Source: Mycobacterium sherrisii
GTDB taxonomy: Bacteria; Actinomycetota; Actinomycetes; Mycobacteriales; Mycobacteriaceae
DNA: 64,000 bases
Direction of reading: 5' to 3'
NCBI RefSeq assembly: GCF_002102355.1
Contig: NZ_LQPT01000082.1
Coordinates: forward strand, 1-64,000
In this document: piece by piece, positions 41,928-49,715 of the stretch
Position numbering within the stretch: position 1 is the first letter of the stretch
Layout: each line of letters starts with the position of its first letter
The notes under the pieces: model-generated
Seen by the model: only the letters and a program-made list of their open reading frames with translations
Told to the model about the DNA's origin: nothing
Databases searched by the model: none
Position numbers and translations under genes: made by a program

Positions 41928-43072
41928 GAGGTGGTGACCTGCCTTTCGATTTCGTCGAGCGCGCGGGCGAGGTTGAGCAAGTCGTTGTCGGTGCCCGGCG
42001 GCGGGCCGAACAAGTGGTACGAAACCAATCCCGGGTCGAGGCCGGTGCGTTGGGCGACGGTCAGCACCATCGCCTGCGGGTGCGCGCCGGGCCCCAGACC
42101 CAGCCGGGGCGCCAGCCGCTGCAAGGTCGCGGTGCGCAGCGCGGCGGCGGCGCGGTCGTGAGCCCGGCGCGAGCGATACAGCCGGCCGCGGCCCTCGACC
42201 GTCTCCGACGCGCGCACTACCACGGGCAGATCCTCGGCCACCAGCGGGCCGGGACGACGGCCCTTCCACAACGCGACCAGCAGCACGACCAGCCACAGTT
42301 GCCAGACGATCCACGTCACATTGTCCGGAATCAGGTCGAGAATCGATGCGGGAGAAGATGTTTCGCCCTCGGCGTGGTGCGGCGCGTACCAGATGAGGCG
42401 GGGCCGGTCGCCCGCGAGATTCATCGCCAGCGCGGCGTTCCCCGCGTGCAGCAGACCGTCGTTGGTCATGAAGTCGCTGCTGCCGACCGCGGTGACGGTA
42501 CGCCCGCCGTCCCGGAACCGAATCAGCGCCCCGTCATAGCAGCGGGTCATCGTCCGTCCGTCCTTGGCCTCGAAGGTGTCGCTCGGTCCAAAGCGTACCG
42601 ATCCGGCCCGAACCGCCTCGCGCAGCGTGCAATCCGGATCGACGTCGAAGGCGGCAGAACTCGAGATGCGGATGCCGGGCAGCAGGGCGGCACGGGTGCG
42701 GGCGGTCGGTTCGACCAGCAACAGATCACCGGGCACATCGGCCAGGCGCTGCAATTGTTGGTCGTTGGTGAGGTACTGGCTTTGGGCCACCAGGATCAGC
42801 GTGTGGGAGCGAGCCGCTTTCTCGACGTCACCGAGGTTCTCGGCGACGATGACCTCTACGCCGCCGTTGCGCAGCAACGCCGCCAGCGCGTGGGCGCCGT
42901 CGGTTGCGGTGGACTCCGGATCCATGCGTGGGCCCGGCCGCGGCGCCGTCAGGTAGGCGCCGATCCAGGCGATGAGCCCGAGCGCGACCAGCGTGAGCGC
43001 CACCCACCGCCACGAGCGCCAGCGTCCGGTCCCGGCCTGGGCGGCCGGAGCGGGCATCGAGTCCGTGGCCAT
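41924..43072 (-). CDS. DUF4350-domain membrane protein (Rv3691 homologue)
   Basis: The 382-residue protein has one N-terminal membrane segment (WVALTLVALGLIAWIGAYL), an exported DUF4350 domain (STATDGAHALAALLRNGGVEV), a second membrane segment near residue 260 (WIVWQLWLVVLLVALW) and a cytosolic tail rich in Arg. Four- and one-base overlaps with its neighbours show that it belongs to the moxR2 operon. Exact role unknown. Confidence 0.9.
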   Translation of the reverse strand: MATDSMPAPAAQAGTGRWRSWRWVALTLVALGLIAWIGAYLTAPRPGPRMDPESTATDGAHALAALLRNGGVEVIVAENLGDVEKAARSHTLILVAQSQYLTNDQQLQRLADVPGDLLLVEPTARTRAALLPGIRISSSAAFDVDPDCTLREAVRAGSVRFGPSDTFEAKDGRTMTRCYDGALIRFRDGGRTVTAVGSSDFMTNDGLLHAGNAALAMNLAGDRPRLIWYAPHHAEGETSSPASILDLIPDNVTWIVWQLWLVVLLVALWKGRRPGPLVAEDLPVVVRASETVEGRGRLYRSRRAHDRAAAALRTATLQRLAPRLGLGPGAHPQAMVLTVAQRTGLDPGLVSYHLFGPPPGTDNDLLNLARALDEIERQVTTS

Positions 43073-43725
43073 CACCGCACCTCGGCCCAGGAACCGGCCG
43101 GCACAGCGTGGCCCGCGGTCGGCGCGGCGGCGGGTGCCCTCGTGCGCAGATGATCGTCGAGGTCGACGATCATCCGGTAGGCGTCCTGGGTTCCCGGTAC
43201 TTCGCCGTAGGTCACGTCGTTGAACGCCGTTGCCGCCTGGGCCAATTCGTCGGTCAGGTGCGGCAGCACCGCGCCCGCGTCGCGGGCCAGTTCGTTGGCG
43301 GTGCGGCCCGGCACCGGGTTGAGCACACCAGTCTCTTCGAGTTGGCGTGCCACAGCACGTAACCGATGGCGAATGGCTGCGGTCCAATTGCCTTCCGCGG
43401 CATAGCGTTCCGCGGTATCGCGATGTTGGGCCGCGGTGAGCAGGGCGGCTTCGAACAGCTGGTAGTCGCCGTGCCGCCGGGTGCGCATGGTGCGCCGGGC
43501 GATGTGAACCGCGACCACCACCGCGACGGCGAGCAGGGTGAGCAGGACCGCGGTCGTCAGCCATCCGCCCGGTACCGACGCGGTTTTCTGCAGCAGCCGG
43601 TACAGCATTTCGTTGACCCAATCCAGAACCTGCTGGGTTGGCGACGCCTTGGCATAAATGGCCTTGTTCAGCTCGATCCCGGCAATCTGATGCGCGTCAT
43701 CGCGGTCGATGTCAATGGAAGGCAC
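43072..43725 (-). CDS. DUF4129-domain membrane protein (Rv3690 homologue)
   Basis: The 217-residue protein has one membrane segment (WLTTAVLLTLLAVAVVVAVHI, about residues 55-75) and a C-terminal DUF4129 domain with AIRHRLRAVARQLEETGVL and PGRTANELA. DUF4129 domains often accompany transglutaminase or MoxR modules. GTG start 18 bases after the upstream gene; the stop overlaps the next ATG by one base. Confidence 0.88.
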   Translation of the reverse strand: MPSIDIDRDDAHQIAGIELNKAIYAKASPTQQVLDWVNEMLYRLLQKTASVPGGWLTTAVLLTLLAVAVVVAVHIARRTMRTRRHGDYQLFEAALLTAAQHRDTAERYAAEGNWTAAIRHRLRAVARQLEETGVLNPVPGRTANELARDAGAVLPHLTDELAQAATAFNDVTYGEVPGTQDAYRMIVDLDDHLRTRAPAAAPTAGHAVPAGSWAEVR

Positions 43726-43743
43726 TGTCAGCCGATTCTTCGC

Positions 43744-44991
43744 TCAGCCGTTGACGGGCCGGGTCAGCCAGAGGTTGTCGGTCGAGGCGGCCGCATAGCG
43801 GCCGCCCGCGGCGCCGGACTGTAGCACCAGGTCGAAAGCCTCGGCGCGGATGCGGCGGTCGGTGTAGAGCAACACGATGACACCGGCATTGAACGGCGCC
43901 GTGATGATCTGGCCGATCGCCGAACCGATGGAGGTGATCACCGTGCCCAGCAACAAGATCCCGGTGGAAGGCATCCCGGCCATTATGACCTGGCCCACGA
44001 TGCTGAACGGAGCCCCGATCGCGCCGGAGACCACACCCGCCACGATGAACGTCAGCACCCGAATGCCCAGGACTCGCCAGAACCCGTGCCGAAGCAGCGC
44101 AAAGGATCTGGTGATCGCGTCCAGCACCGGCAGCCGCTCCAACACGATCAGCACGGGTGCGAACAACACCACCATGTACAGGTAGACCATCAACGCGAAC
44201 ACCGCAAAGACGAGCGGGACGCCCAGCAGCACGGCCACGGCTCCGTTACCGATCGCCGCGATCACCGCGATGACGACGGCCGCCAGCCCGAACAGCACCG
44301 CCACGGCGGCAGCCTCCAGCAGCGCCAGGCCGAGCAGCGGCAGCAACCGCCCGCGGATCTTGAGCCACGTTTCACCGATGGTGATCGTCGAACCGAACAC
44401 CGCGCGGCCGACGATAACGGTGAGCATGCCGGATAGCAGCATGCCGCCCAACCACGTGACCAGCAGGCCCGCGCCGGCCGAGCCCAACCAGGCGCCGAAG
44501 ACCCCCCAGTTCACCTCGCCGGATTCGTCGCCGGAGAAGTTACCGAACGCGGCGATCGGCCCGACCGTGGCGATCAGCGAAATGATCTGCATGACCACAA
44601 CGACGATCGCGGTCAGTCCCAGGGTGGCCTTGGGGTTGGTGCGGATATAGCCGACCGCCCCGTTGAAGATGTCGCTGAGGGTTAACGGCCGCAGCGGAAT
44701 GATGCCGGGTTTGATCGCCCCCGGTGGCGGTGGGGGCGCGCCGTACGGCGCGCCGTACCCGGATGGGGGTCCGTAGCCCGGCGGCGGACCGTAACCGGGG
44801 GGCGCTGCGTAGCCCGGCGGCGGGCCGTAACCAGGAGGTGGACCGTAGCCGGGGGGCGGCCCGTAGCCGGGGGGCGGCCCGTAACCAGGTGCGGGACCGT
44901 AGGCGGGCGTCCCGTACGCCGGCGGATAGCCGGCTGGTGGGGGCCCGCCCGGCGGGGGAGCGGCCGGATAGCCAGGCGGCGGCGTGCTCAC
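43744..44991 (-). CDS. Multi-pass membrane protein with Pro-Gly-Tyr-rich N-terminus (Rv3689 homologue)
   Basis: The 415-residue protein opens with about 85 residues of repeating PPPGYG units, then the conserved IIPLRPLTLSDIFNGAVGYIR segment and about six membrane helices, ending in a short soluble tail. It resembles the glycerophosphoryl diester phosphodiesterase membrane-domain family but has no catalytic domain. GTG at 44991 is the best start in this frame. A 10 to 13-residue frame, MTYDYGCWTW, overlaps it by 4 bases and may be a leader or the mark of a frameshift. First gene of the moxR2 operon. Confidence 0.85.
   Translation of the reverse strand: MSTPPPGYPAAPPPGGPPPAGYPPAYGTPAYGPAPGYGPPPGYGPPPGYGPPPGYGPPPGYAAPPGYGPPPGYGPPSGYGAPYGAPPPPPGAIKPGIIPLRPLTLSDIFNGAVGYIRTNPKATLGLTAIVVVVMQIISLIATVGPIAAFGNFSGDESGEVNWGVFGAWLGSAGAGLLVTWLGGMLLSGMLTVIVGRAVFGSTITIGETWLKIRGRLLPLLGLALLEAAAVAVLFGLAAVVIAVIAAIGNGAVAVLLGVPLVFAVFALMVYLYMVVLFAPVLIVLERLPVLDAITRSFALLRHGFWRVLGIRVLTFIVAGVVSGAIGAPFSIVGQVIMAGMPSTGILLLGTVITSIGSAIGQIITAPFNAGVIVLLYTDRRIRAEAFDLVLQSGAAGGRYAAASTDNLWLTRPVNG
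44750..44905. repeat. Tandem 18-bp repeats encoding PPPGYG units
   Basis: Imperfect repeats of about 18 bp (CCGTAGCCGGGGGGCGG and variants) in the 5' part of the Rv3689-like gene; adjacent near-identical copies begin at 44843 and 44861. The period is a multiple of three, so copy-number change alters only tail length. Confidence 0.75.
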
Positions 44992-45120
44992 CAGGTCCAG
45001 CAGCCGTAGTCGTAGGTCATGGGGTCCATCCTGTCGGCGCTCAGGGCTTTTCTCAATCATCCCGAGTTTTGCGTGCCGCACCCACCGGCCTGCCCCGTCG
45101 GGACGCGTAGCGTTTCCGTC

Positions 45121-45585
45121 ATGGCGGAACTCAAAGCCCGGATCCGGGCGGATCTGACCGGGGCGATGAAGGCCCAGGATAAGTTGCGGACCGCGACGCT
45201 GCGCATGTTGCTGGCCGCGGTCCAGACCGAGGAAGTGTCCGGCAAGCAGTCCCGGGAACTCACCGACGACGAAATCATCAAAGTGCTGGCCCGGGAATCC
45301 CGCAAGCGCGGCGAAGCCGCCGAGATTTACACCCAGAATGGCCGCGGTGAACTCGCGGCCGCGGAGCACGCCGAAGCGCGCATCATCGACGAATACCTAC
45401 CCACCCCGCTCACCGACGCGGAGTTAGCCGACGTGGCGGACACCGCCATCGCCCAAGTTGCTGAGGCCATCGGCGAGCGTCCCGGCATGAAACAGATGGG
45501 CCAGGTCATGAAGGCCGCCACTGCGATCGCGGCCGGAAAGGCCGACGGCGCCCGGCTTTCCGCGGCGGTCAAAGAGCGGCTGTAG
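45121..45585 (+). CDS. YqeY/GatB-domain protein (Rv3688c homologue)
   Basis: The 154-residue protein is the stand-alone YqeY type, related to the tail domain of GatB. It shows AELKARIRADLTGAMKAQDK, an RKRGEAAEIY segment, DEYLPTPLTDAEL and PGMKQMGQVMKA. It may bind tRNA, but its role is not established. Divergent from the moxR2 operon. Confidence 0.93.
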   Translation: MAELKARIRADLTGAMKAQDKLRTATLRMLLAAVQTEEVSGKQSRELTDDEIIKVLARESRKRGEAAEIYTQNGRGELAAAEHAEARIIDEYLPTPLTDAELADVADTAIAQVAEAIGERPGMKQMGQVMKAATAIAAGKADGARLSAAVKERL

Positions 45586-45600
45586 TCGCGCCGCCACCCC

Positions 45601-45625
45601 TGTTTGTTCGTGCCCGCGCGGGGTA
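45601..45625 (+). promoter_or_regulatory. SigF-type promoter candidate before the LLM oxidoreductase
   Basis: TGTTT at 45601-45605, 15-base spacer, GGGTA at 45621-45625. The mycobacterial SigF consensus is GGTTT-N15-17-GGGTA. The -10 ends 11 bases before the ATG at 45637, giving a very short leader. Confidence 0.5.
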
Positions 45626-45636
45626 CCCGGATCGTC

Positions 45637-46623
45637 ATGACCAGGTTCGGCTACACCTTGATGACCGAGCAGAACGGGCCCAAAGATCTTGTGCAGTTTG
45701 CTGTTTCAGCCGAGGAACGCGGGTTCGACTTCGAGGTCTGCAGCGATCACTTCTCTCCCTGGCTGACATCGCAGGGGCACGCGCCCAACGCGTGGGCGGT
45801 GTTGGGCGCGGTCGCGCACGCGACCCAACGGGTGGGGCTCTACACCTACGTCACCTGCCCGACGATGCGGTACCACCCGGCGATCGTTGCCCAGCAGGCC
45901 GCCACCGTACAGATTTTGGCCGACGGGCGATTCACGCTCGGGTTGGGCAGCGGGGAAAACCTCAACGAACATGTCGTCGGCAAGGGCTGGCCGACCATCG
46001 AGCGGCGTCACGACATGCTGCGTGAGGCCATCAAAATCATCCGTGAGTTGTTCGGCGGTCGGCTGGTCGACTGGCGCGGCGAGTACTTCCAGGTGGATTC
46101 CGCTCGCCTGTGGGACCTGCCCGACGTCCCGGTCGGCCTCGGCGTCGCGATGAGCGGTGCCAAGAGTGTCGAGAAATTGTCCAAGCTCGCCGACCATCTG
46201 ATCGCGGTCCAGCCCGACAAGGATTTGGTGGACTCCTGGCATGCGGCCCGCCAGGCCGCCAACGGGACCGAAGGCGGGCGCGTGGTCGGGCAGATCCCAG
46301 TGTGCTGGGACCCCGACCGCGGCGCGGCCATCGAACGTGCGCACGACCAATTCCGCTGGTTCGGTGGCGGGTGGGCGGTCAACGCCGACCTGCCGACGCC
46401 GGCCGGGTTTGCCGGGGCCACCCAGTTCGTGCGCCCCGAGGACGTCGCCGAAAGCATTCCCTGCGGGCCTGACCTCGACGCGATCGTGGAGGCCGTGCGG
46501 CCCTATTGGGAAGCCGGCTTCACCGACATCGCGCTGATTCAGATCGGCGGACAGACACAAGAGCTGTTTTTGAAGGAAGCAGCAGAACCCCTGCTCAGCG
46601 CGCTGCGGGCAGCGGCGCCGTAG
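45637..46623 (+). CDS. F420-dependent LLM-class oxidoreductase
   Basis: The 328-residue luciferase-like TIM-barrel protein shows the group pattern FGYTLMTEQNGPKDLVQFA, CSDHFSPWL and GLGSGENLNEHVVG, typical of F420-using oxidoreductases related to F420-dependent glucose-6-phosphate dehydrogenase. Substrate unknown. ATG 45637 fits the family start (MTRFGYTL). It is preceded by a SigF-type promoter and followed, with small gaps, by two further small genes, suggesting a stress-induced unit. Confidence 0.9.
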   Translation: MTRFGYTLMTEQNGPKDLVQFAVSAEERGFDFEVCSDHFSPWLTSQGHAPNAWAVLGAVAHATQRVGLYTYVTCPTMRYHPAIVAQQAATVQILADGRFTLGLGSGENLNEHVVGKGWPTIERRHDMLREAIKIIRELFGGRLVDWRGEYFQVDSARLWDLPDVPVGLGVAMSGAKSVEKLSKLADHLIAVQPDKDLVDSWHAARQAANGTEGGRVVGQIPVCWDPDRGAAIERAHDQFRWFGGGWAVNADLPTPAGFAGATQFVRPEDVAESIPCGPDLDAIVEAVRPYWEAGFTDIALIQIGGQTQELFLKEAAEPLLSALRAAAP

Positions 46624-46664
46624 CCGCACGTTTCGAAGCTTCGGCAGGGCAACGGGAGGTGACC

Positions 46665-47060
46665 ATGACCGATCAACCCGGCAACACAACCACGGCACTG
46701 GTGAACGGACTCGGCGGGGCCAGTCTGGGCCTGGGTCTCACCGAGATCCTGGCGCCCGGCAAGGTCGCCGCGCTCGCGGGCGTGGACGACACCCCAGGCG
46801 CCCGGCGCGTCATCCGGGCGCTCGGGGTGCGCGAATGCGGCCATGGGGCCGCGTTATTGGGCGGACCGAAATCGATGGTGTGGACCCGGGTGGCGGGCGA
46901 TGTGCTGGATGTGGCGGCACTGGCCGTGGGGGTGGCCCGGCGCAAGCCCGGGCAGCGGCGGCGCGGAACCATCGCCGGCATAGCACTTTCGGGTATCGGC
47001 GCCCTGGACCTGTATGCGGCGCTACGTACCACACGCAACGGCGCGCACGGCGCCGCATAA
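46665..47060 (+). CDS. Small membrane-associated protein, function unknown
   Basis: The 131-residue protein has Gly/Ala/Leu-rich hydrophobic stretches near residues 11-37, 60-75 and 85-120, and a motif RVIRALGVRECGHGAALL. That motif resembles a domain found at the N-terminus of some cyclase/dehydrase-type proteins, here alone. ATG preceded by a good ribosome site (GGGAGG). It sits between the LLM oxidoreductase and the PfpI gene. Confidence 0.75.
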   Translation: MTDQPGNTTTALVNGLGGASLGLGLTEILAPGKVAALAGVDDTPGARRVIRALGVRECGHGAALLGGPKSMVWTRVAGDVLDVAALAVGVARRKPGQRRRGTIAGIALSGIGALDLYAALRTTRNGAHGAA

Positions 47061-47088
47061 CGGGCCGGATAACGGTGAAGGAGAAATA

Positions 47089-47643
47089 ATGGCAAACCAA
47101 TTGCAAGGCAAGACGATCGCGTTTCTGGCCGCCGACGGGGTGGAGAAGGTCGAGCTCGAGCAACCCCGTGCGGCGCTGGAGCAGGCGGGCGCCCGCACCG
47201 AACTGCTCTCCCTGAAAACCGGCGAGATCCAGGCGCGTGAACACGATCTCGAACCCGCCGGGCAATTCACCGTCGACCGCGCGGTCGCGGATGCCTCGGT
47301 GGACGAGTTCGACGGACTCGTGCTGCCCGGGGGCACCGTCAATCCCGACAAGCTGCGCAAGGACGACACCGCGGTCGCCTTCGTCCGCGACTTCGTCGGA
47401 TCGGGAAAGCCGGTCGCGGCGATCTGTCACGGACCATGGACCCTGGTGGAGGCCGACGTGGTGGAGGGGCGCACCCTGACGTCATACCCCAGCATCCGCA
47501 CCGACCTTCGCAATGCGGGCGCGGACGTCGTCGACAAGGAGGTCGTGGTGGACGGCAATTTGATCACCAGCCGCTCGCCGTCCGATTTGCAGGCATTTTG
47601 CTCGGCCATTATCGAGCGGTTCGCGCACGCGACAACGGGATAG
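47089..47643 (+). CDS. DJ-1/PfpI-family protein (general stress protein 18 / YhbO type)
   Basis: The 184-residue protein has KTIAFLAADGVEKVELEQP, FDGLVLPGGTVNPD (Gly-rich turn with acidic residue) and the nucleophile elbow VAAICHGPWTL with the catalytic Cys followed by His. Members are associated with protection against carbonyl or thermal stress. ATG follows GAAGGAG. The LLM and 46665 genes precede it closely. Confidence 0.92.
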   Translation: MANQLQGKTIAFLAADGVEKVELEQPRAALEQAGARTELLSLKTGEIQAREHDLEPAGQFTVDRAVADASVDEFDGLVLPGGTVNPDKLRKDDTAVAFVRDFVGSGKPVAAICHGPWTLVEADVVEGRTLTSYPSIRTDLRNAGADVVDKEVVVDGNLITSRSPSDLQAFCSAIIERFAHATTG

Positions 47644-47740
47644 GTCCTGGGCAGCGGGTTGCTGGTTTCAACGCTTTCGTTGTGGGCATTAATCACAACA
47701 CGCCGTGATAGCCACGGCGATCAGCGTGAAAGGGCCACCG

Positions 47741-48433
47741 TTGACAAGCACGTACCCCGTTGTTTCCGATGTTTCGGTTGACCCCGCGGTGTATAAGCCA
47801 CAAGACGACTCCCGATTGCTGGTCCGCGCTATGCAATACAGCGGACTGATTCCCGGTCGGCGGGTATTGGATCTGTGTACCGGTAGCGGATTTGTTGCGA
47901 TCGCGGCGGCCGAAATGGGTTGCGCGAGTGTCACTGCCTTCGACATCTGTCCGCACGCGGTGCATTCGACCCGCGGCAATGCGACGGTGGCGGGTGTCGA
48001 CATCGACGTCCGGGAAGGGTCGTGGATTGCCGCGTTGCGGTGCGAACCCTTTGAGGTGGTGGTGTCGAACCCGCCGTACGTGCCGACCCCTCCGGAACAG
48101 GACATCGACACGGTCGCACCGGGCGTCGGGCCCTCCTGGGCGTGGAATGCCGGTACCGACGGGCGGCGGGTGCTTGATCCGCTGTGCGCCTCGGCGACGA
48201 ATTTGCTCAGCCGCGGTGGCTCGCTGTTGCTTGTACAGTCGGCATTGGCCGGCCCGCACCGGTCGCTGGATTGCTTACGGTCGACCGGGTTGCAAGCCGA
48301 TATCGTTGCCTGCGAGCGCATTCCGTTCGGCCCGGTGCTGTCGGCGCGGGCGGGCTGGCTCGAGCAGATCGGCCTCATACCGCGAGGCTGCCGGGAAGAG
48401 GAGTTGGTCGTGATCCGGGCGGACAAGCCGTGA
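47741..48433 (+). CDS. HemK2/MTQ2-like S-adenosylmethionine methyltransferase
   Basis: The 230-residue protein has motif I VLDLCTGSGFVAIAAAE, the acidic residue in TAFDICPHAV, and motif IV VSNPPYVP, diagnostic of enzymes that methylate glutamine or other amide nitrogens. It resembles the MTQ2/HemK2 group more than PrmC. TTG 47741 is chosen because AAAGGG lies 8 bases upstream; an in-frame GTG at 47705 would add 12 residues. The stop overlaps the CDGSH gene start (GTGA), so the two are co-translated. The substrate is unknown; a neighbouring protein is a reasonable guess. Confidence 0.85.
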   Translation: MTSTYPVVSDVSVDPAVYKPQDDSRLLVRAMQYSGLIPGRRVLDLCTGSGFVAIAAAEMGCASVTAFDICPHAVHSTRGNATVAGVDIDVREGSWIAALRCEPFEVVVSNPPYVPTPPEQDIDTVAPGVGPSWAWNAGTDGRRVLDPLCASATNLLSRGGSLLLVQSALAGPHRSLDCLRSTGLQADIVACERIPFGPVLSARAGWLEQIGLIPRGCREEELVVIRADKP

Positions 48434-48639
48434 GCGGAACCCGGGTGCGGGTGGTGCCAAAGGGCCCGATCCTGGTGTCGGGTCCGGCCCGCATCGAGAT
48501 AGACGGCGGTGGTGTCGTCGAGTCCGACCGATTCATGGTCGCCATCTGTACCTGCAGCCGCAGCAAGGAATATCCGTTGTGCGACACCAGCCACCGCCGG
48601 TGCCGACGTGTCGAGAGCATCGCCCCGAAACCTAACTGA
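48430..48639 (+). CDS. CDGSH-type [2Fe-2S] iron-sulfur protein
   Basis: A 69-residue single-motif protein with CTCSRSKEYPLCDTSH, i.e. C-x-C-x2-S-x3-P-x-C-D-x2-H; the three Cys and one His bind a redox-active [2Fe-2S] cluster. The Gly of the usual CDGSH is Thr here. GTG start inside the methyltransferase stop. Its end overlaps by 8 bases with the end of the convergent haem-oxygenase-like gene. It probably moves electrons or clusters for that enzyme; this is inferred from gene order only. Confidence 0.9.
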   Translation: MSGTRVRVVPKGPILVSGPARIEIDGGGVVESDRFMVAICTCSRSKEYPLCDTSHRRCRRVESIAPKPN

Positions 48640-49627
48640 GCGGCCGGCGCAGCGAACTTTGTCCTTGCGTCCACGACGACATGATGTGGTCCGCCAGGCG
48701 GTCCTCGACCGCCGCGAAGGCCCGCATCCCGAACACGATGTCGCGGTCCAGCTTTGGCTCGCGTGCCACCAGGTCGGCGACCACATCGTGGCGCACGACC
48801 TGTTCGTGCACGGCGTCGGCCTCGACGTGTTCGCGGTAGAAGATGACACAGGCTTCCGGCGCCCCCATCCGCTCAAGCGCCTGGACCATGCGTCGCGAAC
48901 CGGGCGACGAGGTTATCTCGGTGGCGGTGAAATGCCCGATGGCCGCGCCGCGCAGCCAGCGATGCAACCCGAACAGCGACATCAAATTCACTGCGGCGAG
49001 CGCTTCGGCCGGAACGTAGTCGAGGTAGCTCAGATAGGTCGCATCCAGATCGGCCGCCTCCAACAGGTTGGCGAACAGCTGCTGGTGCACCCGGGCACCC
49101 TGTCCGGCGCCGTACTCGTCGAACTCGACCGCCACGAATGCCGCCTTGGCGCCGCCGGTCAGCCGCGGAATGGCCCACGCATGCGGGTCGCCCTCTTTGA
49201 GGTGGTACGTCGACCGATGCACAAAGTATTCGCGCATCTGCTCCCAGGTTCCGGTGTCACGCAGGTAGTAGGACGGCCCGGTCCCCTCGATGGGTTCGAT
49301 CGAGATCGCCTCCATCTCCTCGGCCGCCGTGCGGTCGATGGGCCCGACGTCGCGACGCACGCCCGCCAGGAACGCCCGTTCGAGTTCGGCGCGCAGGTGC
49401 AACAGGTCGGGGTTCCACTCCCAGGTTGGGTCCACCCCGGCGAAACCGCGGTAGTGCAGCTCGTAGCACATGCACAGGGCGAGCTGCAGGTCCAGGCCGT
49501 AGGGGTCGGAGTCGCGGACCGACGCACTCACCCGGGCGAGATGGTCACCGGAGGGTGGGCCGGTCAAGGCGCGGCGCACGGCCGTCGACAACGGTCCGTG
49601 TGCTGCGGGAAGGGCTGGTTCGAGCAT
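48632..49627 (-). CDS. Iron-containing redox enzyme, haem-oxygenase-like di-iron (HDO) fold
   Basis: The product of about 331 residues matches the Haem_oxygenas_2 / iron-containing redox enzyme group: long helices with candidate metal ligands in YELHYRGF, EMEAISIEPIEG, VEFDEYGAG and FYREHVEADAVHEQ. Members characterised elsewhere are di-iron oxidases acting on amino acids or fatty acids. Start ATG 49627 (MLEPALPAAHG); a GTG 15 bases upstream is possible, and longer frames lack family character. It converges on the CDGSH and methyltransferase genes, a combination I believe recurs in actinobacteria. Confidence 0.85.
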   Translation of the reverse strand: MLEPALPAAHGPLSTAVRRALTGPPSGDHLARVSASVRDSDPYGLDLQLALCMCYELHYRGFAGVDPTWEWNPDLLHLRAELERAFLAGVRRDVGPIDRTAAEEMEAISIEPIEGTGPSYYLRDTGTWEQMREYFVHRSTYHLKEGDPHAWAIPRLTGGAKAAFVAVEFDEYGAGQGARVHQQLFANLLEAADLDATYLSYLDYVPAEALAAVNLMSLFGLHRWLRGAAIGHFTATEITSSPGSRRMVQALERMGAPEACVIFYREHVEADAVHEQVVRHDVVADLVAREPKLDRDIVFGMRAFAAVEDRLADHIMSSWTQGQSSLRRPLS

Positions 49628-49715
49628 GATCGCGCTGGTCACGTTGCAGGTGATACCACGATCGGCATACCCGCAAACGGTGGTGGCGGCCTTGGGTTGG
49701 CGCGCCGCGTGCTGA

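Noticed and set aside
44750-44905. Repeats in the Rv3689-like gene as a CRISPR array
   Set aside because: The repeats are contiguous 18-bp coding units without unique spacers and keep the reading frame; no cas genes are present.
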